From Guillardia theta CCMP2712 (taxonomy: Eukaryota; Cryptophyceae; Pyrenomonadales; Geminigeraceae), in contig NW_005434623.1 of NCBI RefSeq assembly GCF_000315625.1, forward strand, positions 153,006 through 215,316: a stretch of 62,311 nucleotides of DNA. Direction: 5' to 3'. Numbering within the stretch: position 1 is the first letter of the stretch; each line of letters begins with the position of its first letter. This document shows, in pieces, positions 11,587-23,524 of this stretch. The position numbers and the translations under genes were made by a program. The notes beneath the pieces are model-generated. The model was not told the origin of the DNA, did no database searches, and worked only from the letters and a program-made list of their open reading frames with translations.

Positions 11587-13714
11587 ATGGCGGCGGCAAC
11601 ATTGCTAACTTTGCTGGCCCGCATGCTGTGGGTCGCTCAAGAAGCTACTCATGGCACAGTAAGCCTAGAATCAAGAGGATCGCACCTCTGTCTTTCTTCC
11701 AGTCTCACTGGTACAGTAAACATGATGCCGCCGCTTGCGAAGCTCCGTGGTGGTGGCCCTTTGGACGGTGATCACATTTTAGGGGATGAACTACCTGCAG
11801 GGATTTCCAAGCGGAAGGCATTGAAGATCAGCCTGCAACGCATTTGCGCGAGGTTGATGGTCAGCACAGATGACAGGGAGAAAACCAAGCTCCGGGCTGA
11901 GGAGATGAGGATCAACGACGAACTAGAGCTAGAGCGTATGCGAGTCGAACAAAGGCAACAAAGGAAGAAGATCAGAACCAGCAAGGATAAGGAGGAGAAA
12001 GCCGAGCTGCGGGCTGAGGAGAAGTCAATGAAAGCCGAGCTGCAGGCCCAGGAGAAGTCAATGGAAGCCAAGCTCGAGATCGCGAGACAGAGGCTGGATC
12101 TAGAACAGCTACGGGCGAGGATTACCGCCAGCAAGGATGAGCAGGAGAAAGCCGAGCTGCAGGCTAAACTGATTCGAAGTGAGGATCAGTTGCAAAAGCT
12201 TATACTACTCAACTTGGGGTATGTGGATGACTCACCGTATCTTGTCTACGATCAAAGTAAGCAGTCAAGAGATTTGCTTGATTTTGTGTGACGAATCGTT
12301 TTGAACAGGGAGGGATCAAGATTTTGAGTTTCTCGCTGTGCTGTGGAATACCTCTTGCTCGGGAAGCATCGATGCCAATCAAACCACTGTTCGTTTGCCG
12401 GAAGGAGCAAAACTGCTTGGTGGGAACGAGCTTTTGATACGTGAGTGCTATCGTGATGTCAAGGATATCATTGCGATGAACTTTGGTTTGGACCCGAAAA
12501 CATTGAAACCAAGAGAAAATCGCACATCTTTTGAAACAATGATCATTACGGGCAACCCAGGGATTGGAAAGTCTTGTTTTGCTCTTTATTTGCTCCTGTA
12601 TATACTTCAGACAGGAGAGAGCGTCTACTATCAACGCGGAGACGATCACTTTCATTTCAAGGAAGGCACTTGGTTTCGTGTGAAGAATGCAGCTATATGC
12701 CGAGAATCAATTTTGTTCAAACACGGAGGTTGGTATCTGTGCGACCTTAACGCGGAGGTGTCAACGTATTTTTGTGCTCGATGTACCAAGAACATCATCG
12801 TCTCCTCTCCCAAACTACGTGTTTTCAAACAATTGTTGAAGGAAGGCACAGCCAAACGGTTCTTCATGCCGGTGTGGACCGACGAGGAGATGGCTATCTT
12901 TCAAGAGCTGCACAAGACACGCTTAGATGCTGCAGTGGCAAAACAAACTATCGAGACTTGGGGAAACATCCCCAGAATGCTTTTAGAGAGTTCAAAGTCC
13001 AGTTTGATTCAGGAGGTTCATAAAATCACTAGCATTGAAGATTTTGATAACAAGATCAGAGTTGTGTATGATCAAGATTTCGATCTCCCTTCGAAGCTTG
13101 TACACCTTGTTCCAAGCCCAACATATGATTCCGTGAAGGCTCAGATCTGCTCAGAATATGCAAAGGCTTCGATTTCCAAGTGGATAATGAATCGCGATCG
13201 CAATATGGCCTTAAAAGTTGCCTTCAGCGCGAATAGTGATCGCGTTCTTTCAAATTGGATGCTGTTTGAATTTATTTCGCACCTCGTTCTCAGGCAAGAA
13301 GGGAAAAGAAAGGCAAGGAGGTTGGGGGAAGGGCATGATGACGGCACTCTGACTGAGATTGAAATGAAGAGAAGTGAATTTGTGGGATTCTGGGGAGGAC
13401 CTGAAAGTTTGAATTGCCGTCTACAGAATAGGACGTACTACAAGCCTTTATCCAAGACTTTCCCATGCGTGGATGCGTTGATGTTGTCCGAGAAACCAGA
13501 AGAGGTGTATCTATTCCAGATAACAACGGCTCAGCAGCATCCCGTGCTTTATACACCATTGTATGACATTCTTGCCAACATTACTGTGTTGAACAAAGTC
13601 AGGAAAGCGAATTTGATCTTTGTCCTCCCAGAAGTTCAAGCCGCATGCACAAACCTTGTCAATCGAGACAGAGCCGAGAAAACAACGAGGGGGTTTGGAA
13701 GACCTTGGGATTGA
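11587..13714 (+). CDS. Crinkler/RHS-type P-loop NTPase protein, frameshifted at 3' end
   Basis: Exons 11587-12256 and 12309-13714 (52-bp intron, phase 1) give about 691 residues. A hydrophobic N-terminal stretch comes first, then a long Arg/Glu/Ala-rich coiled coil (about residues 80-215). A P-loop NTPase domain follows with the motif GNPGIGKSCFALYLL. A C-terminal region contains FPCVDALML and LFQITTAQQHP-type motifs, as in the nuclease-like domain of Crinkler-RHS-type proteins. Such proteins occur in oomycetes, chytrids, trypanosomes and free-living algae; their roles outside pathogens are unclear. The frame breaks in a run of five Gs at 13689-13693: it stops at 13714, while a second frame stays open to 13796. 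This is either a sequencing error or a recent mutation. Confidence 0.75.
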
Positions 13715-13796
13715 GTTGGTGCAAAGTGTGATGTTTCTGTCTGAGGAAGATGCACGGGAGTGTGTGGGAGGCCAACATTTCTCGCTGGAAGAATAA

Positions 13797-14345
13797 GCCC
13801 CACCAGCTCATAAAAATCAATGAAACTCTTCTCAACTTGTTTCCTTGTAGGCCTTATCTTTCAACGATTAGCAGCCTTGCAGGTTTCAATGAGTGTAGAT
13901 CTCTTTCAGTCGCGATCTTCTACTTCAGTCATCCATCCGTCCCGACAGCCCTGAATTCGACTCGAGGGTGACTGGCAGCATTTTAGCTTCCGCCAAGAGT
14001 TGCTTCATGACATCTTTCAATGGTTGCATTCCTGTCTTCAAAGCGTGCTGGACACGAAGCCTGCATGGAGCGTCTAGCATGACAGGGAGGAGGGAGGAGG
14101 GAGGAGGGAGGAGGGGGGAGGGGGGAGGGAGGAGGGAGGAGGGAGGAGGGAGGAGGCGGATTTCAGTCTTCTCAGAGTTTCTCAGGGTGGTACAGGGATT
14201 CTCTCTTTGTTGGGTGTCTCAGCGACTGGTCGATATGTGCGCCTGGAGGCTTTGGAGGCAGAGGGCATGGTAGAGGAGAGAATCTTGTCCCTACTCGAGG
14301 TCTGCCCTGTCAACAGCGTCTCCCTCCTCTGATCATGGTGGGCAG
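13797..14345. repeat. Intergenic with GGAGGGA array
   Basis: No convincing exon. A (GGAGGGA)n array spans about 14078-14157. A promoter-type motif is absent, which fits the idea that the next gene is a remnant. Confidence 0.6.
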
Positions 14346-15925
14346 ATGGCAGTCTTCAGCTCTGTGCGGTGGAATTGTTCCCGTCACTGTCCTCCTCAGT
14401 TTGGCTCTTGTCCTCCAACGGATCCCGTCCTCGGGCAGTGCGTGTGCAAGCCCAACAGGATCGGCATCGACTGCTCGACTCACCTCCTGACGGACCATCT
14501 TTTTCTACCTCCCTATCGACATCCGCAGGACAGTGAGGATCAAGTCAACTTCAGCTGGTTGCCAACGGCCCGTCCCTGATCATCTTTGACACCCCTTCTG
14601 TGTCAGGCTGAAAGCATCAGCATGGGACCACCAGGAGCTCGAGGGAGCTCTGAGGGAGGTCGCAGCCTCTCAGGTGCCGTGAGACTCTCAGTTGCCTGCG
14701 ACCTTAACCCCTCGCCTGCTGACGTCAGTTTCTCCAGGGCTCGGGATCCTGCGCTGCTCCTGCTGCTCTGGTCACGGGGTACCATCCAGGTGCTCGACCT
14801 CGCCTTGAGTAGACTGCTGAGCCATCGGAGAGCAGGAGGGCTGACGGCATCCCTGAGTCTGATCGCCTCGATGCTGTCCTTGTCCTTCGCTCTCAACAAG
14901 AAGACGCTCCTGTGGAGGAAAGCCGAGGTAATATCTCCTCTTCATCCTCCGTCCGGTCGAGTCTGACACCATCCAAGTGGCATCCTCCCTTCCTCCCTCG
15001 CTCTCCCTCTCGCTCTCGCTCCTGCTCTCGCTTGCTCCCTCCCTTCTCGGTGAGACAAGAGATTGCAGCTGGAGCGATTGCTCAAACCAAGACATGGACA
15101 ACTTTCTCGAGAGAACGTTTCATCTCAAGGTCGATTGATCCTGACAGTCTTTGACCTCTTGACGGGAAGCAGGTGGAAGAGAGTGACAACACGCGCAGTG
15201 TCCAGCCCTTCGCCTGGGTCCCTCCCAAGTATCAGACCAAGGTGCCGCCAATGACTTTCGCTGTCCCTCCTGATGTATCCCAGGGGATGTTTTGGTGGAG
15301 GTCGGTGCTCAACAGCTTTCTCTTCAGGATTCGACCTGTCCTGCCTTCTCCTCCTCTGCTTCACGTCCTCTCAACTCGTCCCTCCAGGAGCTTGCGCAGG
15401 AGCTCGACATCGACGGGTTGATGAAGCGCCTGGGCCTGTTGGATGGACCTTTCTTCGGGGTGCATGTCCGGCTGGTGAGAGACGTTGAGGTATCGTCCTT
15501 CTCCTCAATGCGGATGTCAGGGGGACTCGTGTGTCAAGTGGAAGGAGTTGTTCAACGGAGACTGCCTGTCTCCATACGAGCTCATCTCGCACACCAAGTC
15601 AGCTTCGCTCCTCTTCCTCACTCGTCTCTCTCACTCGCCTCAGGTTCCTCTCGGATAGATAGTCTGATGACCCGCACGCGCTCGATCACTTCAAGCAGAA
15701 GCTTCCAAGCCCGGCTACACGTGGTGGCTGTGGACAAATATCGAAGTCTGCTGGAGGAGATGGACAAGACTAAGAGCGAGTAGCTGGAAAACAAGCTCAA
15801 GCACCTCTATCCTCACTGCTGCTGCAGGTGGACGGAGAATCGGCTGAGGAAAGGAGAGCTTCCTCGCAGCCTGCTGCTTCGCTCTACCTTGACCGACTTG
15901 ATCCGGCACTCCGACGCTTTCTGAG
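14346..15925 (+). pseudogene. EGF plus fucosyltransferase-like gene, truncated and broken
   Basis: Pieces in order: a Cys-rich EGF-like segment (from 14346, ending CVCKPNRIGIDCS); a stretch ending SFALNKKTLLW (to 14927); WSDCSNQDMDNFLE (15069-15129); a 55-codon exon with GMFWWRSVLNSFL (15173-15337); an exon ending FFGVHVRL (15388-15474); and GDSC...NGDC (15521-15597). Together they form the H-V-R-x-G-D motif of the FUT8/O-fucosyltransferase-like superfamily, which transfers sugar from a nucleotide donor in the secretory pathway. The next exon has an in-frame TAG at 15660. Reading then drifts frame, and the gene ends at 15925 in repeats without the usual C-terminal part. The 5' end also lacks a signal peptide. 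Confidence 0.65.
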
Positions 15926-15949
15926 TCAGGAAGCCCGGCTACCGAGATC

Positions 15950-16640
15950 AACTTTCAACTATGGGTCGGACTCTGACTAGGGCTCCGAGTCGGTTCGAGC
16001 CGCTCAAAGAATGATATCCGACGGATAGGCTAACCTGTGCCATCATGTAGTGGTAGTTTGAGGCCTCAAGCCCGTCACCAGGCAGCCCCGGACGGTCCCA
16101 ATTTGAGGGACTCCCGGAGGCGCCCGGCCGCCGCCGAGCCGCAGTGAGCTGGCGGCCGCCGCCTCCAGCGGCGGGTGACCGTGACTCACTGAGTTGTGAC
16201 CGGACACCGCAGCGTGACTCGGACGCTCAGACTTCAACTTAGTTGACTCAGTAACTCGGAGGGTGAGCTAGTGACTTCAAGTTGACTCAGTAACTCGGAG
16301 GGTGAGCTAGTGACTTCAAGTTGACTCAGTAACTGAGGGTGAGCTAGTGACTTCAAGTTGACTCAGTAACTGAGGGTGAGCTAGTGACTTCAAGTTGACT
16401 CAGTAACTGAGGGGTTGACTCAGTAACTGAGGGTGAGCTAGTGACTTCAAGTTGACTCAGTAACTGAGGGTGAGCTAGTGACTTCAAGTTGATCGGACTC
16501 AGTAACTGAGGGGTTGACTCAGTAACTGAGGGTGAGCTAGTGACTTCAAGTTGACTCAGTAACTGAGGGTGGCACTGGGCCTGCCACCATTGTTTCAATG
16601 TCCTGCTATGAGAATTCTCTGTGAATTGGCCCGCGGGCCG
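15950..16640. repeat. GC-rich block with 37-bp tandem array
   Basis: From about 16222 to 16570 a unit of about 37 bp (GTTGACTCAGTAACTGAGGG plus TGAGCTAGTGACTTCAA) repeats about nine times. The first two units have a 2-base insertion, and partial units are interspersed. It directly abuts the broken 3' end of the glycosyltransferase remnant. Confidence 0.85.
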
Positions 16641-16736
16641 GCCATTCACTCCTTGCTCTTGTAATTGAAGGTTGACTGTCGCGACCCTTCTCATCTGCGC
16701 CGGGCGCTTTCTCTTGGAGGCAACCAATCATCATAC

Positions 16737-17175
16737 TCAGTAACTCGTCGTTGTTATGAAAGCATGAAACGAACAACAAGCTGCTTCGCCGCTGCATCTG
16801 TCCATTTCAATGAAACGAATCACTGGGATCTTTGTTCCAATTTCCATGATCAATTCTGGGTCTTGCAGATAATTTTGGAGTCGAGTCTGATTTTCTTCAG
16901 CTAATAACTCTTGGAATTCGCCTTCCGAGGTGTCGAACATTCGTTCGAAAGCATCGGGACTTTTCAACATTCTGTTTAATTTCTTGATGCCCTTCGTAGA
17001 CATGACTAGTCTTTCACAAACTTGGGACAGAGTTTCGTTGCAAACGATTGATTCGATTTCGAAATATTTCCCAGCCTTGTGAAGAGACATAACTTACCCT
17101 CCCTGTCGGTCATTCCGCCCAATGCCGTACATATTCCATTGCCCTTGCAAATCAGATCTCTTGACGAACTCCATT
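16737..17175 (-). other. Exon-like fragments, minus strand, unknown
   Basis: An open frame at 17090-16737 begins with ATG and encodes 117 residues that are helical and charged (KLNRMLKSPDAFERMF, QTRLQNYLQDPELI). Just upstream, 17172-17095 reads as another plausible exon (MEFVKRSDLQGQWNMYG) with a GTAAGT donor. The two cannot be joined by an intron of normal length, so this may be a decayed gene. I recognise no family. Confidence 0.35.
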
Positions 17176-17408
17176 CGGATAATCTTGTCAGGCTAAGTTA
17201 CCACCTGCTAACGCCTTTTGAAGTCACCCGACTGCTTAATTGTTGTAGACGTGAATACCTTTCTCCTATTAGAGATCAATCATAACTTCATCATATGCAG
17301 CTCTCACAGGCCTCTGAAAAACCTCTGAGTACTGTGTCTCCATATGGAATGTAGGACATCGTCATAAGGCATGATGAACTTCGGACAAGCTTTTGCCAGA
17401 ATTTCCTC

Positions 17409-17665
17409 GCTTAACAGTCTACGCCGTAAGGGAAAATGGAAATTGTGACTTCAGTTGCCTTCTTAGGATTGCCAGCCGAGAATTCATTGTTGCACAGTCA
17501 TAATTGATCGTGATAACGGCTGAGGCGATGCTTCCCGTGAAGTTTGAAGATATCAATCCACTCCTCGACAAGTTGAAGGAGGCCAAGACGATGAGTCCCA
17601 TCTGGCAAACAGAACAGCTTGAATCTTTCGCACATCGCATGCTTCTCTTCCACTCTAACCAGTGA
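17409..17665 (+). other. Exon-like fragments, plus strand, unknown
   Basis: Two pieces look coding: about 17419-17490 (YAVRENGNCDFSCLLRIAS) after an AACAG acceptor, and 17528-17665 (FEDINPLLDKLKEAKTM), ending in TGA. A phase-0 intron could join them. No start codon or family was found. They face the minus-strand fragments at 16737-17175. Confidence 0.3.
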
Positions 17666-17814
17666 TATTTTGGCATAGGAATAAAGCAGCCAGCCATGCT
17701 ATCGTTTGCACGACAGAATCCTTGGTACTGCGATTTCGTTATACCGTTTGCTGTCAGGGCAACTGCTGCTTCCCCCCGGTAGGCATCATTTTTTTTTCAA
17801 TGATTTGCCACAAG

Positions 17815-18440
17815 CCGGGCCGTCGGCCGCGGGGGCAACTTAGCCTGGCCCAAGTTCAGTTCAGTGAAACTCCGGAGTCCGAGAGTCACTGACTATCAGC
17901 TAGCCGCTCGTCGGACTGAGAGCGCGGCCGGGCGGTCCGTGACCGTACGGTCACGGTGGCAGTGACTGCACGGGGGGCCCGGCGGTGCCCCGGCGGCCCG
18001 GCCCGCGTACGGTACCGTTCCGAGTTCACGGTAACGGTACCGTACACGGTGTGACGGCTGGTTGCGGCGCCCGGCCGGGCTGACTCACTGTGTCGGACTA
18101 GCCTAGCAGCGCGGCCCGGCGGCCCCGGCGGTGGCTCCCGAGTCCGCCCGGGTGGCCGGCCCGGCCGGGGCCATCATCCGATGATCAAACTTCTTTACTC
18201 AAAGTTAAGTTAAAAATCAGTACGAGAACAACAGTGAGCAACTTGTTTTGTATCCAACCGGCGTTGAACCTTGAACGTTTCAGATCTGAGAGACTCTGTC
18301 ATATGATCATAGGCAAGTCATAGCAGAACAGTGCTGGCGAGTAGGACCCGGTCCTACGGTGAGACTCGTAGCGGCCGACCTTTCAGCACCTCAATCGACA
18401 ACGTCACTGTGGATTACGTCGGCCGTTAGCCTAGGGAGGT
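17815..18440. repeat. GC-rich block 3 with dispersed repeat copy 2
   Basis: GGCCC-rich DNA including a GGTACCGTTCCGAG...CGGTACCGT inverted motif near 18005-18045. The second copy of the roughly 220-bp repeat lies at 18172-18395. This copy carries an insertion of the ACTCAAAGTTAAGTTAAAAA box at 18193-18226 that copy 1 lacks, showing that the box can move or be lost as a unit. Confidence 0.7.
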
Positions 18441-18525
18441 CCCCGTGCTGACAAGCGAGATAAAGCAAAGACAGGGAGGGCAGAGGAAGCACACAGCCAC
18501 GAAACCGCGCGAAGAAGAGGACGAA

Positions 18526-18893
18526 ATGAGCGACAACAAGACAAGAATCAGAGAACTCAAGCTGAAGCTCGCGCAATGCCAGAAGATCACTAGTTTCTTC
18601 AGGTCCAGCCTACGATCAGATGTTGAAAGTAAGTTCCGAGAGAATTTTGTGCTGAGGTTGCAGCTGACACAGTTGTGTTGCAGAGTTGTTGGAACAAGTA
18701 GAAGCTCGCAAAATTTGGTTGTTGCACGAGATTCAAATGGTATGTAGATGCTTTCAGCATAACTGTTTGCAAACTTAATGGATTTTCTGCTCAGCTCGAA
18801 GCTTTTCAAGGTGATCACCGTCAAGGTGGCATGAAAAGGAGGAAATCTACTCATTATGCCAGCGTTGCATCAGGAGTGATGATATTCGAATGA
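18526..18893 (+). CDS. Small coiled-coil protein, 85 residues
   Basis: Exons 18526-18628, 18684-18739 and 18795-18893 join in phase through GTAAGT and GTATGT donors. The product is mostly one amphipathic helix (RIRELKLKLAQCQKI, LLEQVEARKIWLLHEIQML), then a basic tail with MKRRKS. It resembles small coiled-coil subunits of larger complexes, but I cannot name a family. A possible polyadenylation context, TGTAAATAAAC, follows at 18951. Confidence 0.65.
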
Positions 18894-18969
18894 TGAAATA
18901 TCGAACCACTTTGACATCAACCAAATATCCCTGTACTACATGTAGCTCGTCTGTAAATAAACCGTGAGA

Positions 18970-19700
18970 CAATGAAGTTTCAAGTGAAACTATCAGATCA
19001 GATCCTGCTCATTCAATGTGAAGCAAAACTTGCACCCTCTGGCAACCGTGAACTGAAGTATCGCTCCTGCACTGCCGCGGATCATCGGATCATCGGATTG
19101 AGACTCTCATTGCTGAGAGTCAGGGCCACGCTTTTCCGAAGTTCTGCTCAGGCTACTGCCGTTGATCGGAATGGTTCACGGTTCACGGTTGGCGGCGTGA
19201 CCGTCGAACCGTCACTGGCCGGTATCAGGCTACTCTATGATGATACCTGAGTAAACCGATCACCGATATCATCGAGTCAATCTTATATGGGCCAACACTG
19301 TGAATCAAGACGTCGATCGGACTGTGAATGACATGCCGCAGTGCTTAGTGCAGGCACGCCGCCGCCTGCGCCGGGGGCCGAGCCCGCTGATGATGATACA
19401 TCCGTTCCGCTGCGGCTGTCAGCCTGGGGGGACTCCGGAGGGGAGAGGTGGCGATCGCCGCCATCGGCCTCAACTCAGTCCAGCGCCCGGCCGCCCCACG
19501 CGGCCCGGGCCTGGCACTGGCGGCACACGATGATGAGCCTGTCCGGGCCGCCGGACTTGCACGCTGCCGGCCGGGCTCAGTCATCATGAGGATCCTCAAC
19601 TTCAGGCAAGATAAAATCCACAATGGATGCGCCAGCTGGAGACAGGGAGGAGAGGACAAGACGAGGAGAGGGAGAGGGAGAGGAAAACCTAGAAGATGAG
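18970..19700. other. Intergenic GC-rich block, no gene seen
   Basis: Contains a tandem ATCATCGG pair at 19081-19097 and GGCCGC-rich DNA at 19350-19560. Open frames here look like composition artefacts. Confidence 0.5.
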
Positions 19701-19756
19701 CGATTGCAACTGCCAGGCACTCGAACGAGAGGAGGCTGCTTTCTTAGCTTGCGACC

Positions 19757-22700
19757 ATGCTGAGACTGGACCCTGACATGCATCGGACAAGGAAAGGAAA
19801 ATGGCAGACCTTGTTTGTCTTGCTAGCCTTCATTCTCTGTGCTCGCTGCGAAACTTCAGAGCTCGAGACACTGGACATTGAAGAGGAAGCGAGACAGTTT
19901 TGCCTGGAGAACCATTACCATGAAGCTTGCTGTGAGTCAAGATACCACGGAGGAGAGATAGATTGCTCCTCTTGCTCTGAAGAGGTACACAGTAGTATCG
20001 CCACATGTACCCAGACGTACATCTCAGAGCACAACAAAAGACAGAGAGCGATTCACTCTGCTCCCTTGCTCCGGGTCGCCCTCCTCTCTCCCCTCCACTG
20101 GTCTGTGCATGACGCGAGCAGCAGCAATCCTTTGATGGTCTCAGGCAAAATCTTCGGGATAGATTCCACAACGCCCCCGGACACGCACATCAACGTCCTC
20201 CTCTCAGGTTTCTCAGAGGTTGCCGTCCCTCTGTCCTCCTTCTGCTCTCTCAACCCCCCGCTCGCTCCCTGCGAGTTTCGCATCCCGGTAGGAAGAGACA
20301 TGCTGGGGAAGGGTACGCGCGTCCTGGCTGCTCGGCTCGTGAAGGGAAGCGAATGGTCGAGCAGCATTGGACCTGTAGCAGAGCTCTCCTTCCGCTGCCA
20401 GCCTCGCTTCCTCTCCTCCTGGGACCAGAACTCGTGCTGGAAGGGATTCTTTGCTAGCACGCCGCGGTATGACGCATGCTTGCGCGAGGATGGGGCTCGA
20501 ATGGTTGAATGGAGGAGGAGGAGGATGGGGAAGAGAGGGGGAAGGGAAGGGGAAGAGGAGGAAGGCAAGGGTGATGAAAAGTGTCTGCAGCATCTTTGGA
20601 CGCACAAGGAGTGGAAGGATGTGTCCGAAGAGGATGGGGTCGGTTCGGGTGATCTCAAGTGCCTAGGGAGAGAGTGGAGGTCACCGCAGCGATATGATGG
20701 GATGAGCCTGAATGTCACAAAGGGACAGCAAGTTGGACTCGTGCTGGTGCTGAGAAGGCCGAGGAGGAGGGAGCTGAAACGATTCCTCCTCGAGTTGCAG
20801 CAGCAGAGCGAGGACGCAGGGATTGTTGTCTTCACTGAGGACCCCCCTACTGTTGCCTCCATCCTGTACCGTGTATCCTCTAGCTTTCAAGTTCACTCTA
20901 TCGGAAAACAAGGGCAGGAGCAGCAAGTCATAGAGGCTTTCCTCTCCAGGGCCAGTGAGACATTTTCTACCCTATGCGCTCTGTCCGGTCAGCCAACCTC
21001 TGCTCAGGATACTTCTTGGACGTGCAGGTTTGTTCTCTTTCACTCGCTCGCGACTGTTCCGTGATAATCTCTCACTTCTTCTTCTTACAGCTCCAGCTCT
21101 AACTTTCCTCCTCACTTGATTGATACGACTGGTGTTGTCCTCCCTGACGACAACAACCAACAACGGGCTACCTCCTACGTCTTCCCGAGGCTCTACGGCC
21201 TTATGGGAAACGTCCTCTTCCAGGCACCTACCCCGTGTGCTCTTGGCTTCCAGTGACTTCCCTTCTAGACCGCAGCCGCTCTGACGTTAGCATGGGACCT
21301 TGACGAGATCGGTTTTCATGGGAGGCAAGTCGTGCTGTGTTGACGTTTCACGTGCAGGAGGCTGATGATTATGCAGGAGGTGGGAGGTAGGGTTGCCTCT
21401 GCCGCAAGATCACAAGCAGGTGACAAGTCTACAGAGCTGGAATCTTGTGCAGATTGAAGTTCCATACCCTTCTTCTTTCTCCTCCTCCTCCTCCTCCTGC
21501 CCTCAGCCTTTCTCTTCCTCAAGAACTGGCTGCCTGTCGACCTGACTGTCTTTGATTGATGTTTCGTACTTGTGTCTTCTTTCTCTTGCATCTTCTTTCT
21601 CTTCTTGAACATTCACTTGTTTACATCTCGACAAGTTTAATCGACGTACTTCACAGTGTGCAAAGACATTCATGTCTTCAGTGTTCTCATCGCTCATGAT
21701 AAATAGACTTGACCTTACATCACATGAGGTACACTTGTGGTTGTTTGTCTTAATTGACATGCTCGAAGGTGAACGACTTGATGTATCTACAAGAGGGAAA
21801 GTGTCATATTTGTCATCACAATCTTACAGAAGGTATCTTGTACATTTTTCATTCAAGTTTGGTTTCTGAGATTGTTTCGTCAGATGCTTTGACAGCCTCT
21901 TCAGGAACTGATCTGATGATCCATGGATGGCGACAGGTTGGATGTGATCTTGCAGGAGTCAGATGAGAGGAGAGGAGAGAAGAGGAGAGGAGAGGAGAGG
22001 AGATCAGGTGAGATGAGATGAGATGAGATGAGATGAGATGAGATGAGATGAGATGAGATGAGATGAGATGAGATGAGATGAGATGAGATGAGATGAGATG
22101 AGATGAGATGAGATGAGATGAGATGAGATGAGATGAGATGAGATGAGATGAGATGAGGTCTGGGGACTCTGGATCTTTGTTTGCGAGAACAATACGGCAG
22201 ACTAGAAGGGGGGGGGGTAGAAATAGAAATAGATTCTTACTTCACCTCATTGCAGTCCTACAAGTACTTCTGGCATCGACGTGCAAAGATGATCGATGCC
22301 TTCTCCCTCCCTCCTCACCTCGAACAAGTTGCACAGGTAAGACATGAGGACTATAAGGAGGAGGAATGAAGGGGAGAGGGAGTATTGAAAGTGAATGGAA
22401 CAGAGAGGGTGGGGAGCAGTGAGAAGCGAATGGTGAAAGACGAAATGGAGGGAAGTAGAGGAGGAAACGGGGAGAAATGGACAGGGGAGTGGGGCAGCAG
22501 GGAGGAGGGAGGAGGGATAGACGAGGGATAGAGTGAGTGAGTGAGTTAGTGAGTGAGTGCCAGAGGGAGGGAGGGAGGGAGGGAGGGAGGGAGGGAGGGA
22601 GGACAGAGAGAGGAGGGAGGGAGGGGTTGGGAAGGGGACGAGATAAAGACGCGAAAAGAGCACGAGGCTAGTGGGAGGAGCATACTTGCTGACCTGCTCA

Positions 22701-23482
22701 CAGCACCACCTGAGGAGGCTGATCGGGGAAGAGGCTGATCGGGTGACGAGAGGAGCGAGGGAGGAGGCAGACTAAGAGGAGGCGGCAGGAAGTAGTTTCA
22801 GTCCATATCAGACGCGGGGACCTCCTGTCAGAGAAAGGGACCTTGCTGTCCCTCTCCTACTACGAGAGGGTGAGATGAGGTGTTGATAGAGATGTCCGGG
22901 TGAAGCAGGAGTAGGCGTTCGAGGAGTTTGACGAGGATGTCCTGTTTCTTGTCTTCTCGGATGACATCCCATGGTGAGATGAGCGTCGGCGATCTGTGCG
23001 GACGAGATGTGCTTGTTGTTCATTCCTGCGATCATGAGAACTTCATCTTGTTCGCTTCTGCCATTATGAGATGTACTTGTTGTCTTTGTGTGCACTCTTG
23101 ATGGGATGTGGCAGGTGCAAATCGACGGCTCTGTTTCGAAGACTCAAAAACGGTAAAGAATGTTTACACCTTCAGCATGGAAGTCTGACTGAGCTGATCT
23201 TGACCTCAACTCCTTGCTTCTCGATTTTGCCCTCAATCCTTGTGCTGGATTTTGTTCTCGCCCTCCCCTATCCCCCCTCGCTTCCCCTCCCTCGCTTGTT
23301 TCTCCAGTCGTCTTCGTGGAGCTCGGAATCGACTTCCTCGAGCTGCGCATGATGTCGATGTGCGATCACCACATCGTTGCGAACTCAACGTTCAGGTGAA
23401 TCCTCCTCCTGCTCCTCCTCGTGCTCCTGATCCTTCTCCTGCTTCTCCTGCTCCTCCTGCTCCTCCTCCTCCACCTCGTTCT

Positions 23483-23524
<42 letters not shown>

